DNA of 64,000 bases from Desulfovibrio sp. (lineage in GTDB: Bacteria; Desulfobacterota; Desulfovibrionia; Desulfovibrionales; Desulfovibrionaceae): NCBI RefSeq assembly GCF_019422935.1, contig NZ_JAHZCJ010000009.1, forward strand, positions 87,951 through 151,950. The letters run 5' to 3'. Within the stretch, counting starts at the first letter, position 1. Every line of letters starts with the position of its first letter. Made by a program: the position numbers and the translations under genes. This document shows, piece after piece, positions 34,273 through 44,000 of this stretch. Below the pieces are notes generated by a model that did no database searches, was not told the origin of the DNA, and was given only the letters and a program-made list of their open reading frames with translations.

Positions 34273-34455
34273 CCCACGCCGGGGAGGCGAAATCGCACGC
34301 CGCGCAGGCGTCCCAAACTCCGCCGAGAGCGGAACCAAGCGCTCGAAGGGCCGCAACCTTTAAGTCCCACACGGGAGAAGCAGAGCTACGTGCCCAAGGG
34401 CAGCAGCCAACGCCATTAACTGACAAAAAAACGCGCCGCGCAGGCATAAAACGCA

Positions 34456-34489
34456 AAAATCCCCGGTCACGCTTCACCGTAACCGGGGA
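34456..34489 (-). terminator. Intrinsic terminator after the DUF4198 gene
   Basis: A perfect 8-bp stem (34482-34489 with 34460-34467, TCCCCGGT/ACCGGGGA) is followed on the - strand by ATTTTTG, 20 bases beyond the stop codon. Confidence 0.85.
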
Positions 34490-34507
34490 CTCTCAATTTT
34501 CAACAAA

Positions 34508-35623
34508 CTAGCGCTTCCGCGTCTCGCTGGAAAGACTGTCCACATACAACCAGAACAGTGTCCCTAGTTGCAGAGGCTTGGGCTGCCCATCAGGCCCCTT
34601 GAGCGGATCTCCGGGAATACTGGCCATGCAACACCACCAGCCGGGCTGGTTCAAGACAAAGGAGAATTCCCCCTTGTTGTTGGTGCGGGCGGCGATATCC
34701 TCATGCCATGAGGTCGGCACGGGGCGTTTTTCTGTATTAATGCGCGCCATGCGGACAGAAGCGGCGGGAAGGGGTTTGCCGTCCATGAGCACCACGCCGG
34801 AAAACATGGCGGGCGCAGTAAGGCCAAAGGGCCGGGAAAGCGGTACGATTTCAAAACGCTGGCCTACGGGCAGGTTCCAGCCGCGTTCAACGCCGTACAC
34901 AGGCAGTGTTGTTTTGACGTAATGCTGCAAAAAGCGTCCGTGCGCGGCATCCCACCAGGGGCGACCTTCTATGATGAACTGGTAGAGGCCGGGCTTGGTC
35001 AGAGCAACATTGGCTCCCCATGCTTTCTGGTTCAGGTAACGGATTTCTTCCATGTCGCCCAGCAGGTCTCGCCGTTCGGGCTGCGCCACGCCGTCTTTGA
35101 CAGGAGTGGCGCTGTCGTAACGCAGCACCGCAAACATCTGCGGCATGTCCATGACCAACCCTTCATACTGGAAGGGGCGCATCATGGTGATAAGCACGTC
35201 TACTTCTTCATCTATCTGTGTGTCAGCGGGTGCTGGCGCGGGGGCAGCCTGTTCCGGTTTGGCCGGGGCGTCTGCCGGGGCGGCCTCGCCGTTGGGCGCG
35301 GGTTTCCCCTCGGCAGAGGGCGTAGCGGGGGCCTGTTCCTGCTGCTTGCCAGCGGCATCAGCGGGTTGTTCTGCCTTGGGAGATGCTGTTTTGGCATCTT
35401 GCTGGCGTTTTTCGTCTTTTTTATCTTCGCGTTTGGCGGGGGCGTCCTGCTTTGGCCGGGGGGCGGGTGCTTCAATACTGGGCTGGCTGGGCACCAGCAG
35501 GGTCACCTGCGCCTGCGCAGATGGCGCAAAAAAAAGAAAGGACAAAACAGCCCAACACGCGGCGGCAACTGCACTTTTATGTTCAAATAACCCCAGATGA
35601 CAGGAACGGTGTGCGCTGGGCAT
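34508..35623 (-). CDS. Periplasmic DUF4198-family protein with Pro/Ala/Lys/Glu linker
   Basis: An exported protein of 371 residues. The signal peptide ends at AQA (residue 38). A low-complexity, highly charged segment rich in P, A, K, E and Q spans about 45-135. The C-terminal 230 residues form a DUF4198-like beta domain, with QYEGLVMDMPQMFAVLRYD, LTKPGLYQFIIEGRPWWD and a NNKGEFSFVLNQPGWWCC end. DUF4198 proteins are often linked to nickel or cobalt uptake. No transporter gene is adjacent here, so that role is not supported by context. ATG 35623 has AGGAGATTTC ahead. It is transcribed away from the ComF gene's direction of reading: both are on the - strand, ComF upstream, with 132 bases between. 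Confidence 0.75.
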   Translation of the reverse strand: MPSAHRSCHLGLFEHKSAVAAACWAVLSFLFFAPSAQAQVTLLVPSQPSIEAPAPRPKQDAPAKREDKKDEKRQQDAKTASPKAEQPADAAGKQQEQAPATPSAEGKPAPNGEAAPADAPAKPEQAAPAPAPADTQIDEEVDVLITMMRPFQYEGLVMDMPQMFAVLRYDSATPVKDGVAQPERRDLLGDMEEIRYLNQKAWGANVALTKPGLYQFIIEGRPWWDAAHGRFLQHYVKTTLPVYGVERGWNLPVGQRFEIVPLSRPFGLTAPAMFSGVVLMDGKPLPAASVRMARINTEKRPVPTSWHEDIAARTNNKGEFSFVLNQPGWWCCMASIPGDPLKGPDGQPKPLQLGTLFWLYVDSLSSETRKR

Positions 35624-35755
35624 GAAATCTCCTGTGCGCCCAAGCCTGCGATATACAGAGGGATTGGCTCTGTTTCCGCATATAGAGGTGGGCGCGAGTG
35701 TATGTGACCTGTGTATAGCCCAAGAGCACGAGCTTGTCATGTGCTGCGTGCACAC

Positions 35756-36592
35756 TCAGCCCGCATGGCTCGGTATATCCGAAATTTCGGCGGCAGTGTT
35801 GAGCGGCGTTCTGGCCGCAAAGACCGCATCCACCCGTGCGGCTCCACCTGCGAGCAGGGCGCTGGCTGCTGCGTTCATGGTGCTGCCAGTAGTCATGACA
35901 TCGTCCACAATCCACACGCGCAACCCTCTGGCCTCGGGCGATGCGGCAAAGCTGTGACGCACGTTGCTGCGCCGGTCTTTTGCCCCCAGGTGCGCCTGCT
36001 CCTGACCGGGCACGGGGCGGGTAAGCAGCCTTGAAGACAAAGGCAGGCCAGACAGCCCGTGCAGCGCCCGCGCCAGTTCGTGGGCCTGATTGTATCCCCT
36101 GCGGCGCAGGTGGGCAGGATGCTGCGGCACTGCCACTATGACATCTGGCCTGGGCAGACAGGCCACGGATTCAAGCAGAAAATTTCCCAGCAGGGGGGCA
36201 AGGTACAGATGCCCGTCAAACTTGAGCCGAAGCAGGGTGTGCCGCAAGGCACCCTGATAGAGACCGTAGAAAGCAGAGCCGCTCCACGGCGGGGGATTTT
36301 GAAGGCATGCGCCGCAGATGCTGTTGCCAGCTTGTGGGTCAGAAGGCGGAATGCCGCAGCGCGGGCATCTGGGCCCGGCGTATTGGGCGAGCAGGGCGCT
36401 GCATCGGGGACAAAGGAGGGATTCCGGCGCTGGCGCGTCTTGGGGGTGCGCCGCAAAAACAGGGGAAAAGGGGCGCAGGCAGTGCAAGCAGCGGTCTTGG
36501 TTAAGCCCCAGTGCGTTTTGCATGCAGGCCAGCGCAGAACTGATCCAGCCGAAACGTGCAGGAGAGTGCGTCTGGGGTTTGTCATGCACCAT
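35756..36592 (-). CDS. ComF family phosphoribosyltransferase-like protein
   Basis: A cytoplasmic protein of about 278 residues related to the competence factor ComF. Cysteine pairs (CLHC, CPRC, CPRCG, CGAC) form an N-terminal zinc-binding region. The C-terminal half is a type I phosphoribosyltransferase domain with the PRPP loop VWIVDDVMTTGSTM. The characteristic RRRGYNQAHELARAL precedes it. The start is uncertain: ATG 36592 lacks a good ribosome site, and TTG 36613 is also open. It is 32 bases after the flavoprotein stop on the same strand. The role in DNA handling is known only from competence systems. Confidence 0.85.
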   Translation of the reverse strand: MVHDKPQTHSPARFGWISSALACMQNALGLNQDRCLHCLRPFSPVFAAHPQDAPAPESLLCPRCSALLAQYAGPRCPRCGIPPSDPQAGNSICGACLQNPPPWSGSAFYGLYQGALRHTLLRLKFDGHLYLAPLLGNFLLESVACLPRPDVIVAVPQHPAHLRRRGYNQAHELARALHGLSGLPLSSRLLTRPVPGQEQAHLGAKDRRSNVRHSFAASPEARGLRVWIVDDVMTTGSTMNAAASALLAGGAARVDAVFAARTPLNTAAEISDIPSHAG

Positions 36593-36624
36593 GGGGTGAA
36601 CAATGGGGTGCAAAATGGCGCGGG

Positions 36625-37311
36625 CTATGGTTTGTTCGCGTCATCAGGCAGGGGCTGGGTCAGCTCATAGCTGGCATTTTCTGTGGCGAGCCTGTGGCCC
36701 CAGTCGTGTCCCCAGGCATGCAGGGCGGCCATCACTGCGGGGCGTTCGTGCAGATCCTTGATTGATTCAAGGCCGCGCAGCAGTCGGGTTTCCCGAACGG
36801 CAGCCCCAAGGGGAGCCAGAAAGTATTTGAGGGAAAGCAGCGAGCCTGAAAAAAGCAGATTGCCGCGCCGCCGCCCTGCGGTCATGGCCACAAGCACGGG
36901 CTTTGCGCGGGAAAGAGGCAGGGAAACGCGGTCTTCGCCGCCCTGCAGCATCCAGAACCGCTGGGTTCTGTCGATGAGCGCCTTGAAGTGCGCTGGCAGA
37001 AAATAGAAATAAATGGGGGAAGAAATCATGACCATCTGAGCTTCGTTGATCATCTGGAAAACTTCTTCGGCCTGATCCATATGGGCACAGGCATCATTCT
37101 GGCCGGGGAGGGGACGGTCGGCCAGAACGCATTTGTGCGGCGGCCTCGAGCAGCCGCCGCAGCCTGTACAGGGCGAAAATGCGTAGTCGCGCAGGGCTAC
37201 AGTGCGCGCTTCAATTCCGGCTTCGGCCATACCCTTTGTAAAAAGGTTCGCCACCGAATCAGAAACGCCTCCCACATGAGGACTGCACTGGAGCACAAGC
37301 ACGTTGTTCAT
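36625..37311 (-). CDS. Iron-sulfur flavoprotein-like NAD(P)H reductase
   Basis: A 228-residue flavodoxin-fold protein. The FMN phosphate loop is seen as CSPHVGGVSDSVA (residues about 9-21), and SSPIYFYFLPAHFKALIDR is the second FMN-contact segment. Between them is CTGCGGCSRPPHKC, a C-x2-C-x2-C-x6-C pattern of the kind that holds a [4Fe-4S] cluster in archaeal and clostridial iron-sulfur flavoproteins (Isf). The C terminus lacks a distinct domain. ATG 37311 overlaps the MBL-fold stop by four bases, so they are co-translated. An anaerobe's oxygen- or radical-detoxifying role is plausible for this pair but not shown. Confidence 0.82.
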   Translation of the reverse strand: MNNVLVLQCSPHVGGVSDSVANLFTKGMAEAGIEARTVALRDYAFSPCTGCGGCSRPPHKCVLADRPLPGQNDACAHMDQAEEVFQMINEAQMVMISSPIYFYFLPAHFKALIDRTQRFWMLQGGEDRVSLPLSRAKPVLVAMTAGRRRGNLLFSGSLLSLKYFLAPLGAAVRETRLLRGLESIKDLHERPAVMAALHAWGHDWGHRLATENASYELTQPLPDDANKP

Positions 37312-37934
37312 AGCTGAAATTCACCGCAAAAAGGGTTGCTCTTTTTTTCATCGCCAATGGTGGTGGAGGGACCATGCCCAGGGTATACCACTGCGTCTTC
37401 CGGCAGTTTGAAAAGTACTTCCGTCACCGAGCGCAGCAGGCCCTTGTGGTCGCCGCCAGGAAAGTCCGTACGGCCAATGGAGCGGTAAAAGAGCGCGTCG
37501 CCCGTAAAAACAAGTTTTTCAGTAGGGAAAAACAGCGAAACGCCGCCCGGGGTGTGCCCAGGGGTGGCAAACACTTCGCATTCCATACCGCCAAATGATG
37601 TCTTGCCCAGAGCTATGGGCTGCGACTCATAAGGCGTCACAGTGGGAAAGCCCCACAGGCCGCCCTGTGCGGATTCCGTCCCCTCCAGGCAATCGTCGTC
37701 GGCGCTGATATAAACAGGCGCTCCCGTGGCCTTCTGCAAGTCCGCCACACCGTAAACGTGGTCGAAGTGTCGATGGGTAATGCAGATGGCAGCCAGCTTC
37801 AGACCGTGCGTAGCCAGATACTCCAGCATGGGTTCCGGGTCGCCGCCCACATCTACCGCAACGGCCTGCGTGCCGCTGTGGATAAGGTAGCTGTTGGTCT
37901 GCAAAGGGCCGAGGGGAAAGGTGGCAACTGGCAT
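37308..37934 (-). CDS. MBL-fold metallohydrolase, glyoxalase II-like
   Basis: A 208-residue metallo-beta-lactamase-fold hydrolase. Metal ligands are seen in THRHFDH (HxHxDH), in the later GHTPGG and FTGDALF, and in the final YPGHGPST. The pattern fits the small glyoxalase II/YcbL group rather than a beta-lactamase. The substrate is probably a thioester. ATG 37934 has AAAGGAAC ahead; the frame is open to 38033 without a ribosome site. It starts the MBL-flavoprotein-ComF run on the - strand. Confidence 0.88.
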   Translation of the reverse strand: MPVATFPLGPLQTNSYLIHSGTQAVAVDVGGDPEPMLEYLATHGLKLAAICITHRHFDHVYGVADLQKATGAPVYISADDDCLEGTESAQGGLWGFPTVTPYESQPIALGKTSFGGMECEVFATPGHTPGGVSLFFPTEKLVFTGDALFYRSIGRTDFPGGDHKGLLRSVTEVLFKLPEDAVVYPGHGPSTTIGDEKKSNPFCGEFQL

Positions 37935-38273
37935 AAAAGTTCCTTTGGCTTGTCGATACCAGGCGCGCAATGGTTTGCTGGGCGCAAAAATACCGACTTT
38001 GGATATACTATCTTGGATGGTTTTCTCAGGCAAGAGGCCGATGCGTAAACCAAGGCGGCAGTGGCAAAATTTTATCCGTCACAGTGCCCTTATATCTTTA
38101 GATTTAGCCACTCAATGGGTCAAAAGCAAGCTGTGGGCATAACTTGGCCTCAGGCTTGCCGTACCGGGCATGGAGCCGGAATGGAAAAGCCTTGCATTGC
38201 TGGACAGGCAGACGGGGAGTATCTGTCTTGAAATTTTCTAGACAAGCAGTCCTTGCCACACTACAATTTGAAG
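37935..38273. other. Divergent gap between MBL hydrolase and GGDEF/TPR genes
   Basis: No supported gene. A 33-residue frame from ATG 38041 (basic, starting MRKPRRQWQNF) has only a weak ribosome site and is not called. The gap should contain both divergent promoters. Confidence 0.5.
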
Positions 38274-40823
38274 ATGCAAAAAAACTGCCCGCAGCTCGAA
38301 CTCGCGCGTGAAGACCTCATGGAAATGGAAGGCCTGTTGTGTGAACAATTGTCTTCATTCCTGTCCTTTTCAGGGCACGCCCTGTATTTTCCCACCAACC
38401 GCGCACCCGAAGAGCCGCAGTTGCTGTCGCGAGAGCGCAGGCTACTGCTGCCCTTGCGGCGCGACGACCATCTGCTCGGTGTTGCCATGCTGCACGGCGT
38501 CAAAGCGCGGGAGGCCCGACCCCTGTTGCCTTTTTTGCCTGCCATAGCGGCCCTGTGTCTGGAAAATCTTGCCAGAGCCAAGGCCATGCGCACGGATTCC
38601 GTTACCGGGATTGCCACAGAAGAGGCCCTGTTTGCGCATATGGAAAATGCCGCAGAGCGTTTGCGGGCCTATCTGGAAGAGCCGGGCGCTGAAGAAAGCG
38701 GCCCCGCGCCCCTGCACTGGCTGTGTATGGGGATTGTGCTGCTGCGCCTTGCCAATGGGGAATCTGTGGTGCGGCGCGGCGGGCATGCTTTTGCAGAAAA
38801 ATATCTCAAGGCGCTGGCAGACGCCTGCCGCGAAGCTCTGCCATCGGATGTTCTGGCGGCGCGCGTGGGGCGCTGGGAGATTGCCTTGCTCTTTCCCGCC
38901 AGCGGGCGGGGCGCTTGCCACAAGCTGGCCCGTGCAGCCCTGACGCGCATGGAAGCGGTGCGCATGCCCTATCCGTTGTTGAAAAAGCCCGTGCGCCCGC
39001 GCCTGTGCGCCGGGCATGCCCTGTATCCGCAGGATATGCGCGGTACAGAGATGCACCTTGAAATGCACGATCAGGCCCGCCTGTGCATGGATCGCGCCCG
39101 GCTTGCCGCAGATGTGGCCGGGCAGGAGGCTGACGGCGCTCAGGCTGTGGAAAGCCGCATCATGCCCTTTGCGCGCATACTGCAAGAAGGCGGTATGGTG
39201 CTGGAATCCCTGCCGCTGGGCCGCGTGCGGCTGAGCCTCGGGCGTCAGGCCAAGGCCCGCGAGGGCATGCGCTTTGCCCTGTGGGGACAGGCGGAAAGCG
39301 GCTCGCCCCATTACAAGGGCGAGCTGGTGGTGCTGCATACGCGGGATACGGATTCCGTTGCCGAGGCCCTGCATCTGGTTGACGTTACCTGCCGCCCCGA
39401 AGTGGGGGACAGGCTCACCTTGCTGGGTGAAACGCCTGTTCTGAGCCCGGATCTGGACGAACAGGATTTTTCCACCGCGCGTCCTGCCATCCCGGATGCG
39501 GCGGTGGCCATGCAGGCGCAGAGCCAGGAGGCTGAACCCGCCGGAGGTGGCAAAAGTGCCGCTGCTGCGTGTGCTGCTTCAGCGTCTGCCGTGTCTCAGC
39601 CAGCAGAATGTGCTGGCGGTTTGTGCGGTCACGGTGATTTTTTGAACCGTTTTGCCGTGGAGGCGGAGCGGCGCAACCGTTTTACGCTTTGCCTGCTGCG
39701 GCTGGAGCCGGGCAATTCTGATGCGGGCGATGCCGCGCACCCCGATGCCGTGCCGCTGGACGGCATGCACGATGCCGCGAACCGGCAGGGGATTATTGAA
39801 ACAGCCCTCAGCGTGTGGCGCGATGCCCTTGGCAAGGCGCAGGGCCTGCAGCAGCCGATGGCCGGACGCTACGGCAGCAACAGCCTGATATTTTTCCATC
39901 CAGATGTGGAAGCGCAAGCCCTTGCGTCTCTGTACGAAGGAGTGTGCGGCGAACTGAACAGCCTAGGCATTTCGGCTTCTGTTGGCCTTGCGGGCTATCC
40001 CTTCCTTCAGTTCCGCAGGGGCGAAATGCCCGACTACGCCCTGAAAGCTCTGGAATACGCCCTGCTGTTGCCAGACCCCAAGGTGGGGGTGTGCAATTCG
40101 CTTGCGCTGAACATCAGCGCCGACAGGCGGTACAGCCTCGGCGATGTTTTTGGCGCGGTGGAAGAATACAAACTTGCGCTGCTGGCTGACGAGGCCAATG
40201 CCATGGCCTGGAATTCCCTCGGCGTATGCATGGCGGCCCTTGGGCGGCAGCATGAAGCCCGGCGGCATTTTACGGAAGCCCTGCGGCACGGGCCGGATAA
40301 AGCCCTTGCCGAACAGATTTACTACAATCTGGGCACAGTCTGCCAGGGGCTTGGCGAAAAGCGCGCCGCAGCCCGGTATTACCGGCAGTGCGTCAAGGTT
40401 TCGCCCGAGCACCTGTTTGCCCACATTCGGCTTGGGCAACTGTGCGAACAAGGCGGCAGAAGGGCCGAGGCCCGGCGCTTTTACGAAATAGCCGCCGCCC
40501 TTGAGGATGCGCGCCCCGGCGCGCCCAGCCTTGCCCGCAGGCATCTTGCGCGTGTGGCTGTGCGCCAACGCAAGAGGGGCGAGGCGCGTGAGCTGCTCCA
40601 TGAGGCCCTGGTGCGGAATCCGCAGGATGCGGCATCCATGCTGCTGCTGGCAAATATCTATCTGGACAGCAACGAAGATCCGGCCATGGCGGAACTGCTG
40701 GCCCGCAAGAGCGCTGGCCTGCACGACAAGCCCGAAGCATGGGAAACTCTTGCCCGTGCCCTGCGCAAGCTTGGGCGGGAAGAAGAGGCCCGTGTGGCCG
40801 AAGCCAAGGCCGTGCTTTCCTAG
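38274..40823 (+). CDS. Protein with two degenerate GGDEF domains and C-terminal TPRs
   Basis: A soluble protein of 849 residues. An N-terminal GAF-like region (about 1-105) precedes a first GGDEF-type domain that starts SVTGIATEEALFAHM. Its active-site loop is VGRWEIALLFP where R-x-GGDEF-xx-LLP is expected (about residue 198). A PilZ-like beta segment lies around 310-400, then a second GGDEF-like domain whose loop reads RYGSNSLIFF (about 531). TPR motifs fill about 625-849. Both catalytic loops are lost, so it should not make c-di-GMP; it may bind it or serve as a scaffold. Start ATG 38274 has a poor ribosome site; TTG 38253 is open too. A terminator follows at 40957. Confidence 0.75.
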   Translation: MQKNCPQLELAREDLMEMEGLLCEQLSSFLSFSGHALYFPTNRAPEEPQLLSRERRLLLPLRRDDHLLGVAMLHGVKAREARPLLPFLPAIAALCLENLARAKAMRTDSVTGIATEEALFAHMENAAERLRAYLEEPGAEESGPAPLHWLCMGIVLLRLANGESVVRRGGHAFAEKYLKALADACREALPSDVLAARVGRWEIALLFPASGRGACHKLARAALTRMEAVRMPYPLLKKPVRPRLCAGHALYPQDMRGTEMHLEMHDQARLCMDRARLAADVAGQEADGAQAVESRIMPFARILQEGGMVLESLPLGRVRLSLGRQAKAREGMRFALWGQAESGSPHYKGELVVLHTRDTDSVAEALHLVDVTCRPEVGDRLTLLGETPVLSPDLDEQDFSTARPAIPDAAVAMQAQSQEAEPAGGGKSAAAACAASASAVSQPAECAGGLCGHGDFLNRFAVEAERRNRFTLCLLRLEPGNSDAGDAAHPDAVPLDGMHDAANRQGIIETALSVWRDALGKAQGLQQPMAGRYGSNSLIFFHPDVEAQALASLYEGVCGELNSLGISASVGLAGYPFLQFRRGEMPDYALKALEYALLLPDPKVGVCNSLALNISADRRYSLGDVFGAVEEYKLALLADEANAMAWNSLGVCMAALGRQHEARRHFTEALRHGPDKALAEQIYYNLGTVCQGLGEKRAAARYYRQCVKVSPEHLFAHIRLGQLCEQGGRRAEARRFYEIAAALEDARPGAPSLARRHLARVAVRQRKRGEARELLHEALVRNPQDAASMLLLANIYLDSNEDPAMAELLARKSAGLHDKPEAWETLARALRKLGREEEARVAEAKAVLS

Positions 40824-40956
40824 CTTTTCAGAGGCAGGTTGCAGCGGGACGTGTTGCGGAGAACAATCATATAAAATATTTTTGTTTCAAAGAGTCGTAG
40901 GTATTTTTCTGGCTGAGCCGCATCCGTCCGGCAGGGCCGTGCCTCACGGATTATTG

Positions 40957-40980
40957 AACCGCCCTTTGGGGCGGTTTTTT
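40957..40980 (+). terminator. Intrinsic terminator after the GGDEF/TPR gene
   Basis: An 8-bp stem AACCGCCC/GGGCGGTT (40957-40964 with 40969-40976) with a short loop is followed by a T run. Confidence 0.85.
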
Positions 40981-41000
40981 TATACCCGAATTATCTTCCC

Positions 41001-41040
41001 AAAACGCAAGCAAGGCCCCCTGTTGCCAGAGGGCCTTGCT
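41001..41040 (-). terminator. Intrinsic terminator after the SNF2 gene
   Basis: A perfect 10-bp stem AGCAAGGCCC/GGGCCTTGCT (41009-41018 with 41031-41040) is followed on the - strand by TGCGTTTTGGG. It lies 28 bases beyond the SNF2 stop. Confidence 0.75.
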
Positions 41041-41067
41041 GTTGTGTCATTTGGACAAAGCTTGAAG

Positions 41068-44000
41068 CTACACGTCAAAGAGCATTTCCAGATCTTCACG
41101 CGTGAGCGACTTCCAGGTGTCCTGACCGGGAATGATGGCTTCCGCCACGCCGCGCTTGGCTTCCTGCAATTTGAGAATCTTCTCTTCCACCGTGTTCTGG
41201 CAAATGAGCTTGTAGGAAAAGACCTGACGGGTCTGACCGATACGGTGGGTACGGTCTGTGGCCTGACTTTCCACGGCGGGGTTCCACCACGGGTCGTAGT
41301 GGATAACGTAGTCTGCGGAGGTCAGGTTGAGGCCCGTGCCGCCAGCCTTGAGCGAGATCAGGAAGATCGGGATTTCAGGCGTATTGTTGAACTTGTCTAC
41401 CTGATCGAAACGGTCTTTGCTCGCGCCATCGAGGTAGCAGAAGGGAATCTGCGAAAATTCCAGCCACTGCTTGATGATCTGGAGCATCTGCACAAACTGC
41501 GAGAAGACGAGCACCTTGTGGCCGCCTTCCACAATTTCCATGACCATGTCCTTGAAGGCGTCGAACTTGCCCGAAGGCAGGTTGTTGGAGAAGCCGGGCA
41601 TGTCGAGCTTGAGCAGGCGCGGGTGGCAGCATATCTGGCGCAGCTTGAGCAATGCATCGAGAATGGACATCTGGCTCTTTGCAAGGCCTTTTTCGTCCAC
41701 GTCGGCCAGCACCTGGGCGCGCAGCTTGCGGGCCAGGGCTGCGTACAGCTCTGCCTGCGCTTCTTCCAGCGCGCAGCAGGTGACGCTTTCCACCTTGGGC
41801 GGCAGATCCTTGGCCACTTCGGCCTTGGTACGGCGCAGAATGAAGGGGCGCACGCGGGTGCGCAGATAGTCCAGCGTTTCAGCGTCGCCGTCCTTGATGG
41901 GCTTGACGATGCCCCGCTGGAAGGCGTGCTGCGAACCCAGAAAGCCCGGCATGAGGAACTCGAACAACGACCACAACTCAAAGAGGTTGTTTTCAATGGG
42001 CGTGCCCGAGAGACACAGGCGCATGCGGGCGTTGATGCGGCGCACGGCGCGGGCTGTGATGGTGTTGGGGTTCTTGATGTTCTGGGCTTCGTCAAGAATA
42101 ACGGTGTTGAACTCGTATTTTTCCATCTCCTCCAGATCGCGCCGCAACAGCGCGTAGGTGGTGATGATAAGATCCGAGCTGGAAATATGCTTGAACATGC
42201 CCTCGCGGCGGGTACCGTAAATGGTCAGCCGCTTGAGGCCGGGAACGAACTTTTCCGCTTCGCGCTCCCAGTTGGGCAGCACCGAGGTGGGCACTACAAT
42301 AAGGTTTGGCCCGTCATGGTGCACGTCGATCATGTGCTGGATAAAGGCCAGGGTCTGCACGGTTTTGCCAAGGCCCATTTCGTCGGCAAGAATACCGCCG
42401 AACCCGTATTCCGAAAGGAAGTTGAGGTACGAAAGCCCTTGCACCTGGTAGCTGCGCAGGTTGGCGTTGAGCGCCTTGGGCGGCGTGATGGGCCGCACCT
42501 CGCGGAACGAGCGGATTTTTTCGCGCAGGTTGTTCCAGAAGGAGTCCGTGGCTGCGCCGGGCAGGTCTTCCAGCAGGCTGTCGAGCACAGGGGCTTCAAA
42601 CTGCTTGAACTTCTGCTGCGGGGGTTTTGAAGGGTCGAGCCCCAGGGCCGTGAGCTTGTGCGAGAGCTTTTCAAGCCACGCTTCGGGCAGGCTGGTATAG
42701 GAGCCGTCCTTCAGCTGCACATAACGTTTGCCGCGGGTCCAGGCCTTCCAGATCTTTTCCAGGGGCAGGCTCTGGCCTTCGTATTCCACGTTGATGTCCA
42801 GCGAGAACCATTTTTCCTTTTCGTTGCTGACCACCTGCGCCGTGATGTTGGAAGAAGCCGTGCGCACCTTGTAGCGCGAGAGGGCCTTTTCGCCGTAGAC
42901 GCGGTAGTTTTCAATCAGCTTGGGGTAGGAGTCGAGCAGAAAGGCAATGGCTTCTTCCGGCTCGAGGAACCACAGTTTGCTGGAGCGGGCCTGAAAATCC
43001 ATGCCGCTCAGTTCGTTCATCAACTGGGCTTCTTCGTCCTGATGGCGGCGCACCAGATAGGTTTGCCCTTCATAGGCATAGCTGCCGGTCTGGAAGTCGG
43101 GGTTGGGCCCGTTGAGTGTGAATTCGCCGTGGCGCGTTTCATAGACGTTGTCGATTTCCAGCGTCAGCAGGCTGCCCTCTTCATCAAGGAAGAGCTTGGG
43201 ATTATAGGTGGCAGGCTGGAACACCGGCTCCATGAGCTTGAGGAACTGCTGCGGTTCGTAGAGTTCCGAGGCCGGCAGGCGCGTCCACACGCGGTCGAGA
43301 AATTCGGAAATTTCTTCGTGCGGCACAACCGGGCGTTCGTAGATAAGGTTGCGCACCAGCGAAGGATAGAGGCCCGTCTGCACCGGATAGAAATTGTGCT
43401 GGTAGCAGACCCACAGGGGCATTTGCCCGTGAAAGGTGATGGGCGCGTCTTCCGGCGCGGTGCTCTCTGTCGGGTTGCGGTCGCTGGGATTGCTGCGCCC
43501 CGCCCGGATGGGCAGAGGGGGGCGGCCCTCGCGCTTGAGCAGCACTTCAAAACGGAAGCCCGAATCGTCCAGAATGGGCTTGAGCTTGAGCGCAAAAGGC
43601 GTGCTCTCGATGCGGCAGGGTTTATCCGTGTCTTTCCACAGCAGATAATATTCTTTGCGCACAGACCAGAAAAACCACGAGGTCAGCCCCTGGGGGATTT
43701 CAACCCGGTGCCCGTAATAGTCGAGGTGCTGGCCGATCTGGCGGGCCACATGCGGCAATTGGGGTGAAAATTCACACCAGTCGGGGTTCTGGATGATCTG
43801 ATCCAGCGTTACCTCGTTGTGCACGCTGGAAAGCCCGGATTTGTTCTGCCGGCCACGGAAAAAGGAAACCAGCAAACGGCCCTGTTCCGGTTCAAAGCGG
43901 AATATGAGATAGTGGCGGCCTGGCTCCGGTTCCATGTCGGTAGAAAAAAAGTTGCGGAAGCTCTGTTTCCAGTCGGTGCTGGGGGGCGGGGTTTCTTCGG

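Larger units (their letters stand above)
33564..34455. other. Long gene-free block with large palindromes
   Basis: About 890 bases lie between the ZraR-like gene and the - strand DUF4198 gene. Short frames are present but none has a ribosome site, family motif or normal codon use. The block holds two large inverted-repeat structures (listed separately) and many G- or C-runs. It may contain dispersed repeats. Confidence 0.7.

Noticed and set aside
34210..34511. Short + strand frames in the GC-rich palindromic block
   Set aside because: Composition follows the G/C runs of the cruciform. No ribosome site, and they overlap the DUF4198 terminator.
36592..36613. TTG start for the ComF-like gene
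   Set aside because: The frame is open to TTG 36613, but neither it nor ATG 36592 has a ribosome site. The ATG was preferred; the difference is only seven residues.
37894..38142. 82-codon + strand frame between the MBL and GGDEF/TPR genes
   Set aside because: Starts inside the MBL gene on the other strand, without a ribosome site. The shorter version from 38041 has only a weak site and no support.
40501..42630. Long + strand frame (709 codons) over the end of the GGDEF/TPR gene and the SNF2 gene
   Set aside because: It crosses a strong terminator and is antisense to the SNF2 helicase motor motifs; no ribosome site or domains.
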